From assembly GCA_009746045.1 (NCBI GenBank), contig RPFO01002254.1:1-64000 (forward strand): a DNA stretch of 64,000 bases. Direction: 5' to 3'. Under the pieces are notes generated by a model. That model saw only the letters and a list, made by a program, of their open reading frames with translations. It made no database searches and was not told the origin of the DNA. How positions within the stretch are numbered: position 1 is the stretch's first letter; each line of letters starts with the position of its first letter. The position numbers and the translations under genes are program-made. This document shows positions 25,701 to 37,900 of this stretch, one piece after another. This stretch comes from Mesostigma viride. Taxonomy: Eukaryota > Streptophyta > Mesostigmatophyceae > Mesostigmatales > Mesostigmataceae.

Positions 25701-26140
25701 AGAGGACGATGATGGGAAGGAGACTGAAGCTGCGAGACATTTTTGCCGTCGAGTCCTACTCTGGTGATGAGTCCCACGATCCAGATCATCCATATTGGCT
25801 AGCGGAAGTCTTGCAGGAGCCTTATCAGGTGGCCGCTACTTTCGTGAGGCGAGTGGCCGACAGAAACGGCAAGGTCGATAGGGAGTTGTTCCGTAAGGGA
25901 CAATGGGTGGTGGGGGTGCGCTACTGGGACAGATTTCCGGGTATGGCGACGATGTTCAAAATGGACGCCGATGCGCAAGCTGAACAGCCAAACTTGGTCA
26001 ATTGCTACCTGTGCATGGACGCGGGGTTCGAACACACCATTGTTGTCAACCCAGCTAACAATCGCCAGGCCATCTTGACCATTCCGACAGACGTCGAGAA
26101 ACGGCTCACGAACTTGGCCAAGAAGAGACCTGTTGAGTAG
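22791..26140 (+). CDS. Transposase-like protein, four exons
   Basis: Exons are inferred at 22791-23568, 23642-24288, 24442-25245 and 25409-26140, all with GT-AG introns that keep the frame, giving about 986 residues. A Cys-rich block follows the second junction (CACQHH, CECGPECHACDH). A core domain follows with DYAENY, GWSDNCSMQFK and HGKGEVDGAGG, and then a C-terminal part with PYWLAEVLQEPYQ. The same motif order (D-AENY, SDG/SDN-QFK, HGK-DG-GG) is known to me from a widespread family of uncharacterised transposase-like proteins in animals and protists. The aspartates are candidate DDE-type catalytic residues, which is inference. ATG 22791 is the first convincing Met. An AG acceptor at 22728-22729 would allow an upstream exon. 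No terminal inverted repeats were found, so it may be a domesticated or decayed element. Confidence 0.7.
24274..24418 (+). repeat. 72 bp tandem duplication of an exon end plus splice donor
   Basis: Two 72-base units begin GTTCTTGGGCCAGAGGTAAT. The first supplies the end of exon 2 and its donor. The second repeats the exon end, the donor and the start of the intron. Because 72 is a multiple of three and the unit has no stop, splicing from either donor keeps the reading frame. Confidence 0.85.
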
Positions 26141-26251
26141 GCCAGCTCGCCCGGGCTTGGTTGGACGAGGTGGACAGCCTTGAGAGCACGTGCTTCGTTG
26201 TGAGCACTTGCCTTTCAGCCGTGATTTGCAAACGAGTTCCTTGTCCTGAAT

Positions 26252-26256
26252 TGTAA
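26252..26256 (+). promoter_or_regulatory. TGTAA polyadenylation signal
   Basis: TGTAA lies about 112 bases after the stop codon of the transposase-like gene. TGTAA is the usual chlorophyte poly(A) signal, so this is a plausible 3' end. Position and motif are seen; use is inferred. Confidence 0.5.
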
Positions 26257-26798
26257 AGCTCGATTCATGCTCTTTTAAGGAAGTGTATAATATTATCCAG
26301 ATCATGTATATATTTAGATCTAGACCTGAGTTCAAATAACATTTCTTAGAGGGCTGAGATGCGCGAGGTCCAGCATACATGTATATATCCATGGAGACAT
26401 GTTACAAACTCAAATGTTTCATTGTACGTACCACTAGCTCGTCGACGGGGGTATCCCATGTAATGTATGATTTATGAATTAATTAATCGCTTAATTGTAC
26501 AATTTAAATGGATCATGAACTTGTCAAGTGGCCTAATTTGGTTTATTTGGTTCATCATTTATTGATGTCAATCATTCTTAATTGAATCTCGAGCAATAGC
26601 AATCATGAAGCACATCCTAATCATGTGATTCGCATAATGAGAATAGGCAACAAGTGCTAAGTACTTTGAGGAATGCGGGGTTGGTCAGGTTATTATAGAG
26701 CTAGAGCTACAAACGGCACATATATTGCAAACTTTGCGCTCCAGGCATGGAATTTCAAAAGTACCAAAATTGGAGCAGTAGATGTTGGGGACGCCCCA
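26257..26798. other. AT-rich intergenic, nothing recognised
   Basis: Low-GC sequence between the transposase-like gene and the next dispersed repeat. No frame, RNA or repeat could be supported. Confidence 0.5.
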
Positions 26799-26890
26799 AA
26801 GCGATAGAGATATTCACGGCCGAATTTGGTGCCCAAACGTGAAAGTTATGAGCTCCCGTCAGCCATGGCTACGTCGTGGCTCGTGGCTCA
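26799..26890. repeat. Dispersed ~90 bp repeat, copy 1
   Basis: The stretch from AAGCGAT through GAAAGTTATGAGCTC to TCGTGGCTCGTGG recurs at 46575-46668 with about 90% identity by eye. Both copies lie within a few hundred bases of LINE remnants, so it may belong to an untranslated part of such an element. Confidence 0.7.
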
Positions 26891-27046
26891 TGGCGAGCTC
26901 GTACTCCATCCATGGCCAGACCAAGGGCGGTGTCTACCTGACTGGCTCGAGCAAGATGTCCTACAAATGCTATTCTACGCAGCAATATCCGTTATCTACG
27001 CAGCAATATCGATCGATCAGAAACGCGAGGCACTACGCATACCCTT

Positions 27047-27409
27047 CTACAAAGACTCAAATGACCGGTGGGTGGAAAACCCAACATTCAGGACCTGTCG
27101 GAGCATCCGGGTGACTGTGCCGTTCACTGGCCAGGTGACCAGCTGGTCCGTGAGCGTCCAAGCCTCGGCCCCGTACGTGGGCCGACCGCGAGGATCAACA
27201 CCTTCAAGAGCACGTTTGCGGTCCTCGCTCAGGTCCTTTGAGTGCCAGTAGGTGTTGAGCAAGCGGAGCCTAGCCCAGGCCAGGCCGATGCGGGTGTCCA
27301 CATCATCAGCTGTGTCCGGGAGCATGCTCCCCAATGAAGCGGTCACGGAACTACACCTCAGACCCGTTGAGCAGCCGCGGGAGCTTCGGGCGACTGGTAC
27401 AATCACCAT
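27047..27409 (-). pseudogene. LINE reverse transcriptase C-terminal fragment
   Basis: The minus-strand frame reads LGSMLPDTADDVDTRI, then LSEDRKRALEGVDP, TYGAEAWTL and NGTVTRMLRQVLNV. This is the post-catalytic region of a LINE-type reverse transcriptase. The same blocks occur in the copy at 42400-43850 (LGSWLPSTADDINTRI, YLSERHKRILIKA, LLYGCEAWTL, GTVTRMLRHILRV), so the two belong to one family. The catalytic YADD part and both ends are missing, leaving a short dead remnant. Confidence 0.8.
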
Positions 27410-27867
27410 CGCCTCGGATTACAATAATAAAGATGGTATTACAGTATCAATTAGACAACCAGTATGCCAATACAGTATTTGATCAGGCACTCCGCAAACT
27501 ATGCCAATACAGTATGTCTAGCTGCTGGTTGTCTCCTTGATGTCTAGGTCCACACAGATGAAGCACCGTGGTGTACTCAAAATCAAAGAACTCTTGCAAG
27601 CTTCCCTAACCCCGGCCAGATGTTCATAAACATCCATAGAACCATGGATACATGGATGGAAGCACACGTCAATTCAGATTTTCAAGGGTGGTGCAGAGCA
27701 TAACTGCTATGCTGGCACTTAAGGTGTCATGAGCTTGTCCGTGAGAGTGGGGGGGAGGGGGCTGCCATGCCCAGCTGATAACATTTGCAGGCGGAGCTTT
27801 CCTGTTGCAGATACCAGCGAGGCTGCACAAACGGCCACCAAAAAACATGTCCCAGAATTCCGTTCAT

Positions 27868-27872
27868 TTACA
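27868..27872 (-). promoter_or_regulatory. TGTAA polyadenylation signal of the histidine kinase gene
   Basis: TGTAA on the minus strand, about 270 bases after the stop codon at 28141. It fits the chlorophyte poly(A) signal and gives a 3' UTR of ordinary length. Confidence 0.5.
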
Positions 27873-28140
27873 TCTCAAATAAAGTGCCCGAGTCCCGGGC
27901 TCTCAGGACTGGCCACGAACCAGCGCTGTGAGTGGTGGACCACTTCATCGCCGCATGGTGCCGGATCCACCACTGACTGCTGAGCCATGCCCCTTTCTCG
28001 CCATTTGGTGGCTCTCTCCATGCTCCCAAAATCAATGGCTCGCTCCTCTGAAGGGTTCACCAGTTTGTGGCTGGACCATGCCCCGTTTGCCACTTGATGC
28101 CCCCCTGGATGGCTCACCATCTGATGCCCCCAATCCTGGC

Positions 28141-28859
28141 TCACCACTTGGCGGCGGCGGCGCGCCGACCATTGTCCCTCCCGTACGTGCGCAGCAGCTC
28201 GTACAAACTCTGCGTGAGCCGCTCAAGCGACATGGGCTTGGTCATGAACGCGTCCACCCCGGCCTCAAAGCACCGCCGCTTGGTGTCGTTATCCGCGTTG
28301 GCTGTGAGCACGACCACGATGGGCACAGGCTTGCCCCCCGCGCGCGCGCCCTGCCGTATGCGCTTGCACACCTCGATCCCGTCCATGTCCGGCATGCATA
28401 GGTCCAGCAGCAACACGCTGGGCTGCTCTATACTTGGGTCCGCGAGCCGGTCGAGGCACTCCTGCCCGCTCTCCGCCATGTCGATGCGGCAGCCAGCTTT
28501 ATCCAGCAGTGCGCGCGTGACCATGCGGTTGATGCGGTTGTCGTCGCAGACAAGCACCAGCTGGTCGCGCAGCGCCTCCTGCGCTGTGACCGCATCCACC
28601 ACCACGCCTTTGCGCCGCCAATCAGCACCCGCAGCCGGTTTCAGCAGCTTGATGACAAAGGTAAGCGTGGAGCCCTTGCCTGGCCCCTCGCTCTCGATCC
28701 AGATGGCGCCGTCCATCAGCGCAACGAAGCGCTTGGAGATGGACAGACTGGGGGGGGGAGGAAGGGGGGGGGAAGGGGACAAGCAAGATTGGTGTGGTGT
28801 GGGTTGATATAAAGTTGGTCAGGGGGGAGAAACAGGGGTCAGAAGCAAGTGTGAGTCCG

Positions 28860-28933
<74 letters not shown>

Positions 28934-31900
28934 GGAAGGGGGGGGAGAAGGGAAAAGCAGGGCGAGGGGCAGCGTGGAGGGGAACACACAGGCCAAGGTG
29001 GATATCAAAATATGGAACGGCAGGTAGGTAGGAACAACCGAGTTCAGCACCACCCAATCCTTACCATATCTTTTTCATTACAGGCACCCAGACTACTGGG
29101 GTACAGGTGTAGCGCGTAGCACGTACCCCCCAACCCTCCCTCACATCTCACAGCCACGGATGCCCATGGCACCGACGAAGAAAGCAAATACAGATGAGCC
29201 GCACAAAAGTGGTATCGTTGGAATCATCCAATCCAGCAGCAGCGGCAGCATCTGATAGCTGGCAGGCAGGCAGGCAGCACAGCCACTGCAACCAGATCGC
29301 ACGACCTGCGTCCACCCTTTCCCTTCTAAGGCCTTGCATACGGTCCTCGCCCATGCAGGTCATTTCATGATGTCCACCAGCAGGCCATCCCATCATCATA
29401 AGGTGCACCCAAAGCCACCCTTGGTCACGGCCACCTACCCCAGGCCTGTTCCACGGAACTGCCGCGTGGTGGACGAGTCAGCCTGCACAAACTTGTTGAA
29501 GAGGCGAGGGATGTCCTCCGCCGCCAGCCCCACGCCCGTGTCCTTGACAACCACCTTGAGCAGCACGTGGTTGTCCCAGCCGCCGTCGCCACCTGGAGCG
29601 TTGCAGGGGGACGACCGCACGCTGGACCAGCCACCAGGGGAGTCGGACATGGGTTCCCCCCGGAGTAACGATGACGCGGCCGTGGAGGGAGGCTCCCCCA
29701 CCGCCAGGGACATGCTGGGGCTGGCCACCGTGGGCCCGCCGACTATGCCTCCAGTGGTGTACGAGGGGGCCGAGTGGCCCGGCCCGCTGTTGAACAAGGA
29801 GAGGGAGGGCGTGTGGTGCGACGAGGGCGAGGCATCTGGGGCAGAGACACGCAGGTGGTGGAGCCCTTCCTGCGGCGGGCCACTGCTGCGCGATAGCCCT
29901 TGGTTGCTGCTGTTGCTGTTGCCGATGCCGCAAGCGCTGGTATCGCGGTTAATGCTGCCGACGTGCACGCCACCACCCAGTGGATTATACCCGCCACCAC
30001 CCCCGCTGCCTCCCTGCTGGTGGAACCCGCCCCCCCCTCCGCTGCCGTGATGGTGCGAGTGCGGCGCATGCGCGCCCGCGAGGTTGCGGTGGTTGCTGCT
30101 GTCCAGCCCATAGCCCATGGTCTTGGAGCGTACCATGGAGCCACCGCCCAGGCCCCCACCGGACGCGTACGGTGCCCCCCCATGCACCCCATGGCCATGC
30201 TGCGGCGCCGCTGAGGGGTACAGAATGGACCCCCCCTGGGAGGTGGGTGTGGCGGGTCCCGCCCCCACGTGCTGGCTTGACCCCTGTCGGGTCATTCCCC
30301 CTTTCTCCATGCGCGGCCGCGGGGGCAGCGCGGCGCTCGGGTTGAACAGAACGGGGGTGGTGTGGCTGCGCGTGAGGCCGCCACCCCCCACAGCGCCCGC
30401 GCGCGCCACATGCTGCTGCACCTGCTGTGCCACCTCCGAATCGGCGGGGATAAAGCTCCCCGTCTTGGTGTCCCGCCACCCAAACACACCACTCTTCTGG
30501 CGCTGCATGCCCACCACGGGCGCCACGGGCGGAGGCGGCACAAACGACGAGTCCGCCATGACCATCTCCTTGCCGATGCTGGCCTGCCGGGTGAGCGGGC
30601 CACCCACGCCTGGGGTTATACTGACGCCTGCCCCGCTGGGCTGGCGCTGCATCATCCCCCCACCCATGGGCCCACCGGGAATGCCTGAGCTGGTGACCCC
30701 GGCCATGAGCGTGGGCGCGCCACTGATCATGCTGCCACTGGACTGGCGCTGCATGCCGCCACCAGACGCGCCGCCACTGCCGGCATTCGTCACCACGCTG
30801 GAGCTAGGCTGTCGCTGCAACCCGCCGCCACCACCACGCTGGATCACACTTGAGCTGGGCTGACGCTGCAGGCCCGCCCCGCCGGCCCCCCCGGCCATGC
30901 CCCCCCCAAGTGCACCCGCATTCAGGATGCTGTTGCTGGGTTGTCGCATAAGGCCCCCGCCCCCTCCCCCGCCCACCATCCCGCTGCTGGGCTGTCGCAT
31001 CATGCCCCCCACCATGCCCACCCTGCCAGGGGACCTGGGGCTATTCTCACCACTCAACGTGTCCCCTTGCTGCAACGCGCGCGCAAACACGCACCCTCCC
31101 GCTGCCGCCGCTGCCATCATCCCGCTGCCACCAAACGCGGCCGCGCCGGCCATCCCCCCGCCCCCCAATTCCCCCCCCATGCCCTGCTGCATCGACCACG
31201 GCCGAATGGTCTGCACGCCGCGGCCCTCCTCCACCACTGACAACGCCGTGTTGGAGCGCTGCATCATCGTCTCGCGGTCCATCATCTCTACACGGTCCTC
31301 GCTGTCCGCCGACACCATGCGGCGGCCGAACGTGAGGCTGCTCTGCCGCACCAGCTGGCCGGGGGCGGTCACCTGCCGCGTCAACCCTTGCCCTGGCCCT
31401 GGCGCCGCGTCCTTGGCAACCGCGCGACCCGTGGGCGACATGGGCGCGTTGTCCCGCCCTGTCGCGCTCGCCGACTTGCTGACAAGCTCAGCCGTTGCTG
31501 CCACCACAGCCGCCGCCACGCTCGGCTTCAACCCTGGCGCCACCAGTGCGCCGCCCACCATGCCCAGTGTGTTCTGCCACCCGCCCCCGTTGCCAGCCTC
31601 CCCGCTGCCCCCTGAACTGTCCACTCGCCCGCCGGCCAATGCCATCAGCCCCCCCCCGATGGCCCCCCCAATCGCGCCTGACCGGTTGGGCAGCAACCGC
31701 GTGCCGGCTCCCCCGCCGACAAACAGTGCACCCTCATCAACGCCCCTTGCGGGCCCCACCGCGGTGTACATGGTGTCGTCATCATCATCCTCCATGACAC
31801 CCCCGGGCACGCTAAGCCCTTGCCCTGCGCCCTGCCGCGCCGCCTGCAGCGCCCGATTCGCACCGCCCCCCTGCGACAGTATGCGCGCCTGCATTTGCAC

Positions 31901-34900
31901 CTGCGCCTGCGCCTGCGCCTGCACCTGCACCTGCGCCTGCGCCTGCGCCTGCGCCTGCAGCTGGGCTTGCATCTGCATCTGTGCCTGGAGGCCCACGCCG
32001 AGCGGCGGGCCCCCTTGGAACACGGGGCTTAGCTGCGAGAGCGTCTTGTAGTTGCTCTGCGTGAAGTAGCGGGGCCCCGCGAGAGACTTACTGCGCGGCA
32101 AGTCCGAAAAGGATACCAGCTCGCCCACCACGCTGCCGCCGTCGCTGCTGCCCCCGTCCTCGGAGACCGTCGACGCGCTCGCCACGCTATTGCTGCTGGC
32201 AAACTTCTGCGAAGGGCTGCCCACCACGGCGTCACCCCCACCCCTACCCCCGGCCCCGGCCACGGACAAAGAGGTCCCCATGCTGGACTGGGACGCGGCG
32301 CGGTCGACCATGGTCGCGGCGATCACGTCATTCACCGAGCTGAATGACTGAAGCGTGGTACTGGCGCCCACGTACCACTCATCCTCGTCGTCGGCCCCCA
32401 GCAGCTCCGTGTTCGCCGCCAGCGTGGACACGTGGCGCAAGCTCGCGTGCCGTTGCCGCGCCGACATGGCCCCGCTGTTCCCCCCCGCGCCCACGTTGCC
32501 CGTACCGATCGCCCCCCGTGCGCCCACCGCGGTGATGACCGGGGATGACGCAAACCGACTCAACACCCCCCCCGTGTTGGACCGTTGCGGCACGGGCAGC
32601 GCCTTCACGCCCATACGTTCTGCCGCGTCCCGGACCTGCGGGTCGTAGCTGTACACGCGCGGCGCAGAGGTTGATGACGTGATCACCTGGCCCACCAGGG
32701 GGGACACCTCTGGGTCCAACGGGCCCACAAACCACTCGTCGTCGTCCTCGCTCGACCCGCGGGACTCACGCATCATCGTCGTCGCAATCGCCTTCACAGC
32801 AGCTGCTGCCGCCACTGCCTTTGGGTTGGTGGGGCCCTGGGGGCCCGAACGAGCCCCCATTGTGGCTGCTGTCGTCGCCGTAGTGGTACCTGCTGCAGAA
32901 GCCGACGCCTCCCCTTGCGGCGGCTTGGCCACCGAGGGCTGCGCGGCCACTTCCTGCGCGGGCGTGGGCGCGGCAGGCCGTTCCTGCTTGGTGGGGGGCT
33001 CCAGCACGTCCGCCAATTGGGCTGTCCGGACCTTGGGTGATGTGGAGGCGCCAGTAGCCACGACCGCAGGCGCTGCTACTGCTACCGGTGCAGGTGCAGG
33101 CGCGGGCGCAGGCGCCGTTTTGTCCCCAAAGTACCACTCGTCACCGTCGTCATCGCCATCTGCCAGAAGCGCACGCAGGTCCAGCGGCCGCTGCGGCTGA
33201 GGCTGCCGCAGCGATCCCTGATGTGACGGCGGCGGCTGCTGCTGCTGCTGTGGCTGATCTTTTTGTTCTTGCGCTGCGGTGGCCGCTCCCTTCTTGTCCT
33301 TGTCCTTGCCGTGGTCACTGGCGTCCCCACCAAGAAGACCTGCAGCAACTTCCCTGCTGGCCGCCACAACCGGTGCCATTACCGCCGTCTCGGCCGGCGC
33401 AGCATCTTCGCCTCCATGACCCTCCGCCGTGGTGGTGGCCGACTCCTCACTATCCACCGAGCGGCCGCCAAGGCTGCTTGCGCGCAGCAACCCACCATGT
33501 CCCTGCGAGGGTGAGGGGGATGGGCATCGCACCGACACCGGTGACGATGTCTCGTCCGAGTTGCGCGCCGACAGGCTGCGCAGCACCGTCCCGGGGCCAA
33601 AGTCGCGCCGCTCCTGCTTGACCAGGCCGGGCGAAGGCGGCTGCTTGAACAGGCCAGGCAACTGCGGCTGCGACGGCGGCTGCAGGACCGCCGGCAGGGC
33701 AGGTATCTGCGGGACCGCAGGCGATGCGGATGGGGACGCCTGCGGCTGGGCCATGGGTGCCGGCGACTGCGTTGCCTGCGGGGCCACGGGGGGTGCGGCC
33801 AAGAGTGACGCCGCTTGCCTGCGCAGCGCGGGGGGCGGAACCTCCTCTGCCTGCTCCCCAAAGAACCACTCGTCGTCGTCACCCAGCAGCTCCCGCAGTG
33901 CCTGCGCTGACGCCTGTTTCTGCGTCAGCGCCATGCCCATGCGCGCCGGGGCAGCTGTGCCGGATGGGGCACCACCCGCGATGGCGTCGGTGCGGGCTTG
34001 AACGCTGGCCTCTAGCCTCACAGGCTCCTCGGCAGAGGCACCCTGGGAAGCTGGCGCCTGCCCTGCCCCTGATGTGCGGGCACCTGCACCACCCGTGGCG
34101 GGGAGGGGTGCCGCGGCACCCGTTGTTGATGAAAAAGAGGATGGTGAAGGGGTCACACCCACATTGCTATTGGCATCTACCACGCTGGCACCAGCAGCCA
34201 TGAAGGCAGTACCAGAAGTAGCGGTGGCGGCCAAAGGTGTGGCTGAGCCAGCAGCAGACGGTGTGGTGTCCCTTTCCGTGCAATTGGAGCCCTTCTCTGC
34301 CCGCGCGTCCCCTGACTGCGACACCCCTGTTGTGGCAGCCTTGGTAGCTGTCGAGGTGGCCGCTGCGCTTGACACCTCGGCCTTGTTGCCCACGTCCCCA
34401 CTGTGCCGGGCCAAGCTATTACTGGCGTCTGCGCTGGCCTTGTCCAAGGGACTGATGCACTCCCCGTCTGAATGCGAGACATCCCCCACGGCGTTGTCGT
34501 TGCTGCGGCGCCCCACCGGTTTCCCTCTCCCACCCGCGCTGGTTTCGTCGCCCTTCCCCGCCCCAGAGGCACCGCTCTGATTGGCCGGGCACTTGGCCAT
34601 GATGGCGCCATACTCCTCTGGCGTCAGCACGCTCACATCCACGCTCACGCTCCCCTTGTCGGTGAACTTGACACTGTTCGAGATCACGTTGAGCAGCGTC
34701 TGCGTGAGCCGGTTCTTGTCCCCAGCCACCTGCGGGGGCACCCTCGGGTCCATCGCCACGTCCACCGCGACATTCTTCAGCATTGCGATCGGCTGCACCA
34801 GCGAGTGGACCAGCGAGAGCACGTCCCCAAGGTCAAACAGCTCCGTGTCCAGTTCCACCGACCCGCTCTCTAGCCGCCCCACGTCAAGCACGTCATCCAC

Positions 34901-37900
34901 CAGCATGCCCAGCAGCGTGGACGACTCGTTGATCGTCTTCACGTACACGCGCTGCTGGGCTGAGAGCGGCGTCTCCTCGAGCAGCGAGCATGCCGCCACG
35001 ATTGCATGCATGGGGGTGCGCATCTCTGTGGGTGGGTGGGGGGCGGGGATGGAGGTAGGCAAGCAATTTGAAGGGAGGGGAAGCCAGGCAGGCCGTTTGG
35101 GTGGGGTGGGGAGAGGGAAGGAAGGCGATTTGGAAGGGAGGCCGGGGGGGGCAAACGGAGTGCAGCAAAGGGCCCATGGCGAGGCAAATAGGTTAGTGCG
35201 TGGGTTGCATCGGAGGGGCAGAAGGGGGGGGGGGGGGGATGGCGAGAAGCTTTGGGAATGTGGTCTGTATCAGGCGCATCACGGCTGGCATTGTGTGTGA
35301 GCGGGCCTGGGGAAAACCGTGGGGCCGCATGCTTTGGGTGCGTGGCATGCTCCACAGGTGGCGTCCATGTGGCACCGTGGTGGCTCATCACAGCAGCTCA
35401 CCAAACCATCCTGTCGCTGCAAAACAAAAGACTTGACTGCTTCTCCCCCACCGGTTGCAAGTAAAGCCTTCGTGTACTCCACTGGCCCTACTATGTACAT
35501 GTGCATAATTATCGCACGAAGACTTCGAAGGATTCTTGTTAAGTGTACAGGAACTCTTAGGGATTGCTTTACACTGTATGCGCCGTGGCAAACGCCATGC
35601 GATGGCTGGAAAGGCTTCATTTATGTTTGCCAGGGCTCCTGAGGATACTACTTTGTGCTGTGCCAGGCCAAGGTGAGGGTATTGGGGGGGCATGTGCGGG
35701 AGTAATGCGTACATAATGCTGAGTACTGATATTAGCAAGCAAACTGGGCTGCACGTTCGTATTTGAGCAGAGTCTGCTAGCACAAGAAGCCACAGCGAAC
35801 ACCCGCACCCTCCCCATGCAGCTCCGTTGCAGGTGGTTGCATTGCCATGCGCACCCGCACACCCATGCATTACCAACCTAGCACTAGCCAACCAACCCAA
35901 TGTGGTGGGCATTGCGTGGGGCCCAGCCACTGCGGTTGACCATATTGCCAGAACCCGCTCACCGTGGTTAACGATGCACAAAAAGTCGGTGCGGCTCTTC
36001 TCGAGCGCTTCCCGCTGGTTGTGTGCCTGCTGCTCCGCCTCGCTCTTGAGCAGCGCCTCCTCCAGCATGCGGCCAAGGATCTCCACCGCGGACACCTGGC
36101 GCATGCGGCCGTAGGCAGGAAAGCGATGGGCATATGAGGGGAATGAGGTGGCAGGCAGTGCAGGGTATGGGGCATATGCAACCAAACTTTGTATGCGACC
36201 AATGTGCCTAAGAGACCAGGGCAGAAGGCATACGAGGCAAGGCCAGTGTGCATGAGGCAGCGCACGGACCAGCACCAGGCCGATAAGCATGATGCAACAC
36301 AGACGGCAAGAGGTTTTACGCGAGACAGTGGGATGGATATAGAGCGAATAAAACACCAACTTCAGGCAATAGCACAGAGTACAACATAGAGTATTACCAT
36401 AAAATTAGCCATGCGTCTCTGCGGGGCAAAGGAGCGCCCGATGGTCCTAGCCGTCAGGCAAGGACCATGCACCATGCACCATGATCATGGTCCACACATG
36501 CATCCCACCGTTGGCACGGGAGGGCTCACGCTGGGCCATGCGGGATAAAGCAGGTCTGCAGTACCTGCCGCGAACCCACCCACCCACCCGCCTGCCCGCC
36601 CGCCCGCCCGCCCGCCCGCCCGCCCGCCGCCCGCCCGCCCGCCCGCCCGCCCGCCCGCCCGCCCGCCCGCCCGCCCGCCCGCCCGCCCGCCCGCCCGCCG
36701 CCCGCCGCCCGCCCGCCCGCCGCCCGCCCGCCCGCCCGCCCGCCCGCCGCCGCCGCCCGCCCGCCCGCCCGCCGCCCGCCCGCCCGCCCGCCCGCCCGCC
36801 GCCCGCCCGCCCGCCCGCCCGCCCGCCCGCCCGCCGCCCGCCCGCCGCCCGCCGCCCGCCTGCCCGCCCACCCACCCACCCACCCACCCACCCACCCACC
36901 CACCCACCCACCCACCCACCCACCCACCCACCCACCCACCCACCCACCCACCCACCCACCCACCCACCCACCCACCCACCCACCCACCCACCCACCCACC
37001 TACCAACCCGCCCGCCAAGCAAGCAAGGTACTACCCAGAAAGCCACACGGCCGAGAAGAGGGCAGTCTGAACTAGGGTATGGCATAGACGGCAGGATCCC
37101 AGCTGATAAAGAGACGCGCCTTCCCTCCCCCAGAAAGAAAAACCCTCCTCTTCTCCTTTCCCTTCCCAAGAAATAAACAATCCTACCCCACGCCGCAAGC
37201 GCACCCCTATCCCCAGGCTATCAGCTGCTGCCTCACCTCACCCACGCCAGACCCATAAGCGCTACCCTGCCCCCCCTTCCCATCAGCACACCTGCGCCAC
37301 CCTCCAGCACAGATACACATAAATCCACCGCAAACCCACCCCGCACAGCAAACTCAACCGTCACCGGCAAGAGCGAGCACGCCACTTACCTTCCATGCAC
37401 GCATCCGCCACCACAATACCTGCGAAAGGTGGCATGCCAAGTACCCTTGATGGCGAGCAGGCCAGATCCCTGCACACGCACATGCGGCACGCACCTGTGA
37501 TAGCGAGCAGGCCAGCTGGTCAGCCACCACCTCCACCAGGTGCTGCGCCTCCTCCACTGAGAGTGCGCCCACCATGGCCCCATCCCCGCTGCTGCCGCCC
37601 ACCACCCCCCCCTCCACCATTGTGAGACTCTCCCCACAGCTCTCAAAGCTGCGACGGGACTTGCGCACCGTAGTGCTGCTGCCACCCGCGCTCGACCCGT
37701 ACCCTGCAGGGCACACCCCCGCGCCCGCCCGCGCAGGGACCTCCCCCGCGGGTGGCGCAGCGTCTGACATGGATGACCCCGCTGCCGGTGGGGGCAGCTG
37801 GACCAGCAATATACCATAGATCACGCTCTCCTGCTTAAGTTCGCGGAACACGTGCTGCACCAGCAGGGCCACGTCGGGCTGAGCCGACCCGTTCCCCTTG

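Noticed and set aside
29334-33621. Long plus-strand frames opposite the histidine kinase (for example 30897-32051)
   Set aside because: They are antisense shadows of a GC-rich exon with strongly biased third positions. The minus frame has the kinase motifs.
36867-37003. Telomere-like (TGGG)n
   Set aside because: It is an internal tetranucleotide tract in an intron and is not the algal TTTTAGGG or TTTAGGG telomere repeat.
36447-37176. Gly/Arg/Trp-rich and Pro/Ala-rich frames
   Set aside because: They translate the (CCCG)n/(CCCA)n microsatellite in an intron.
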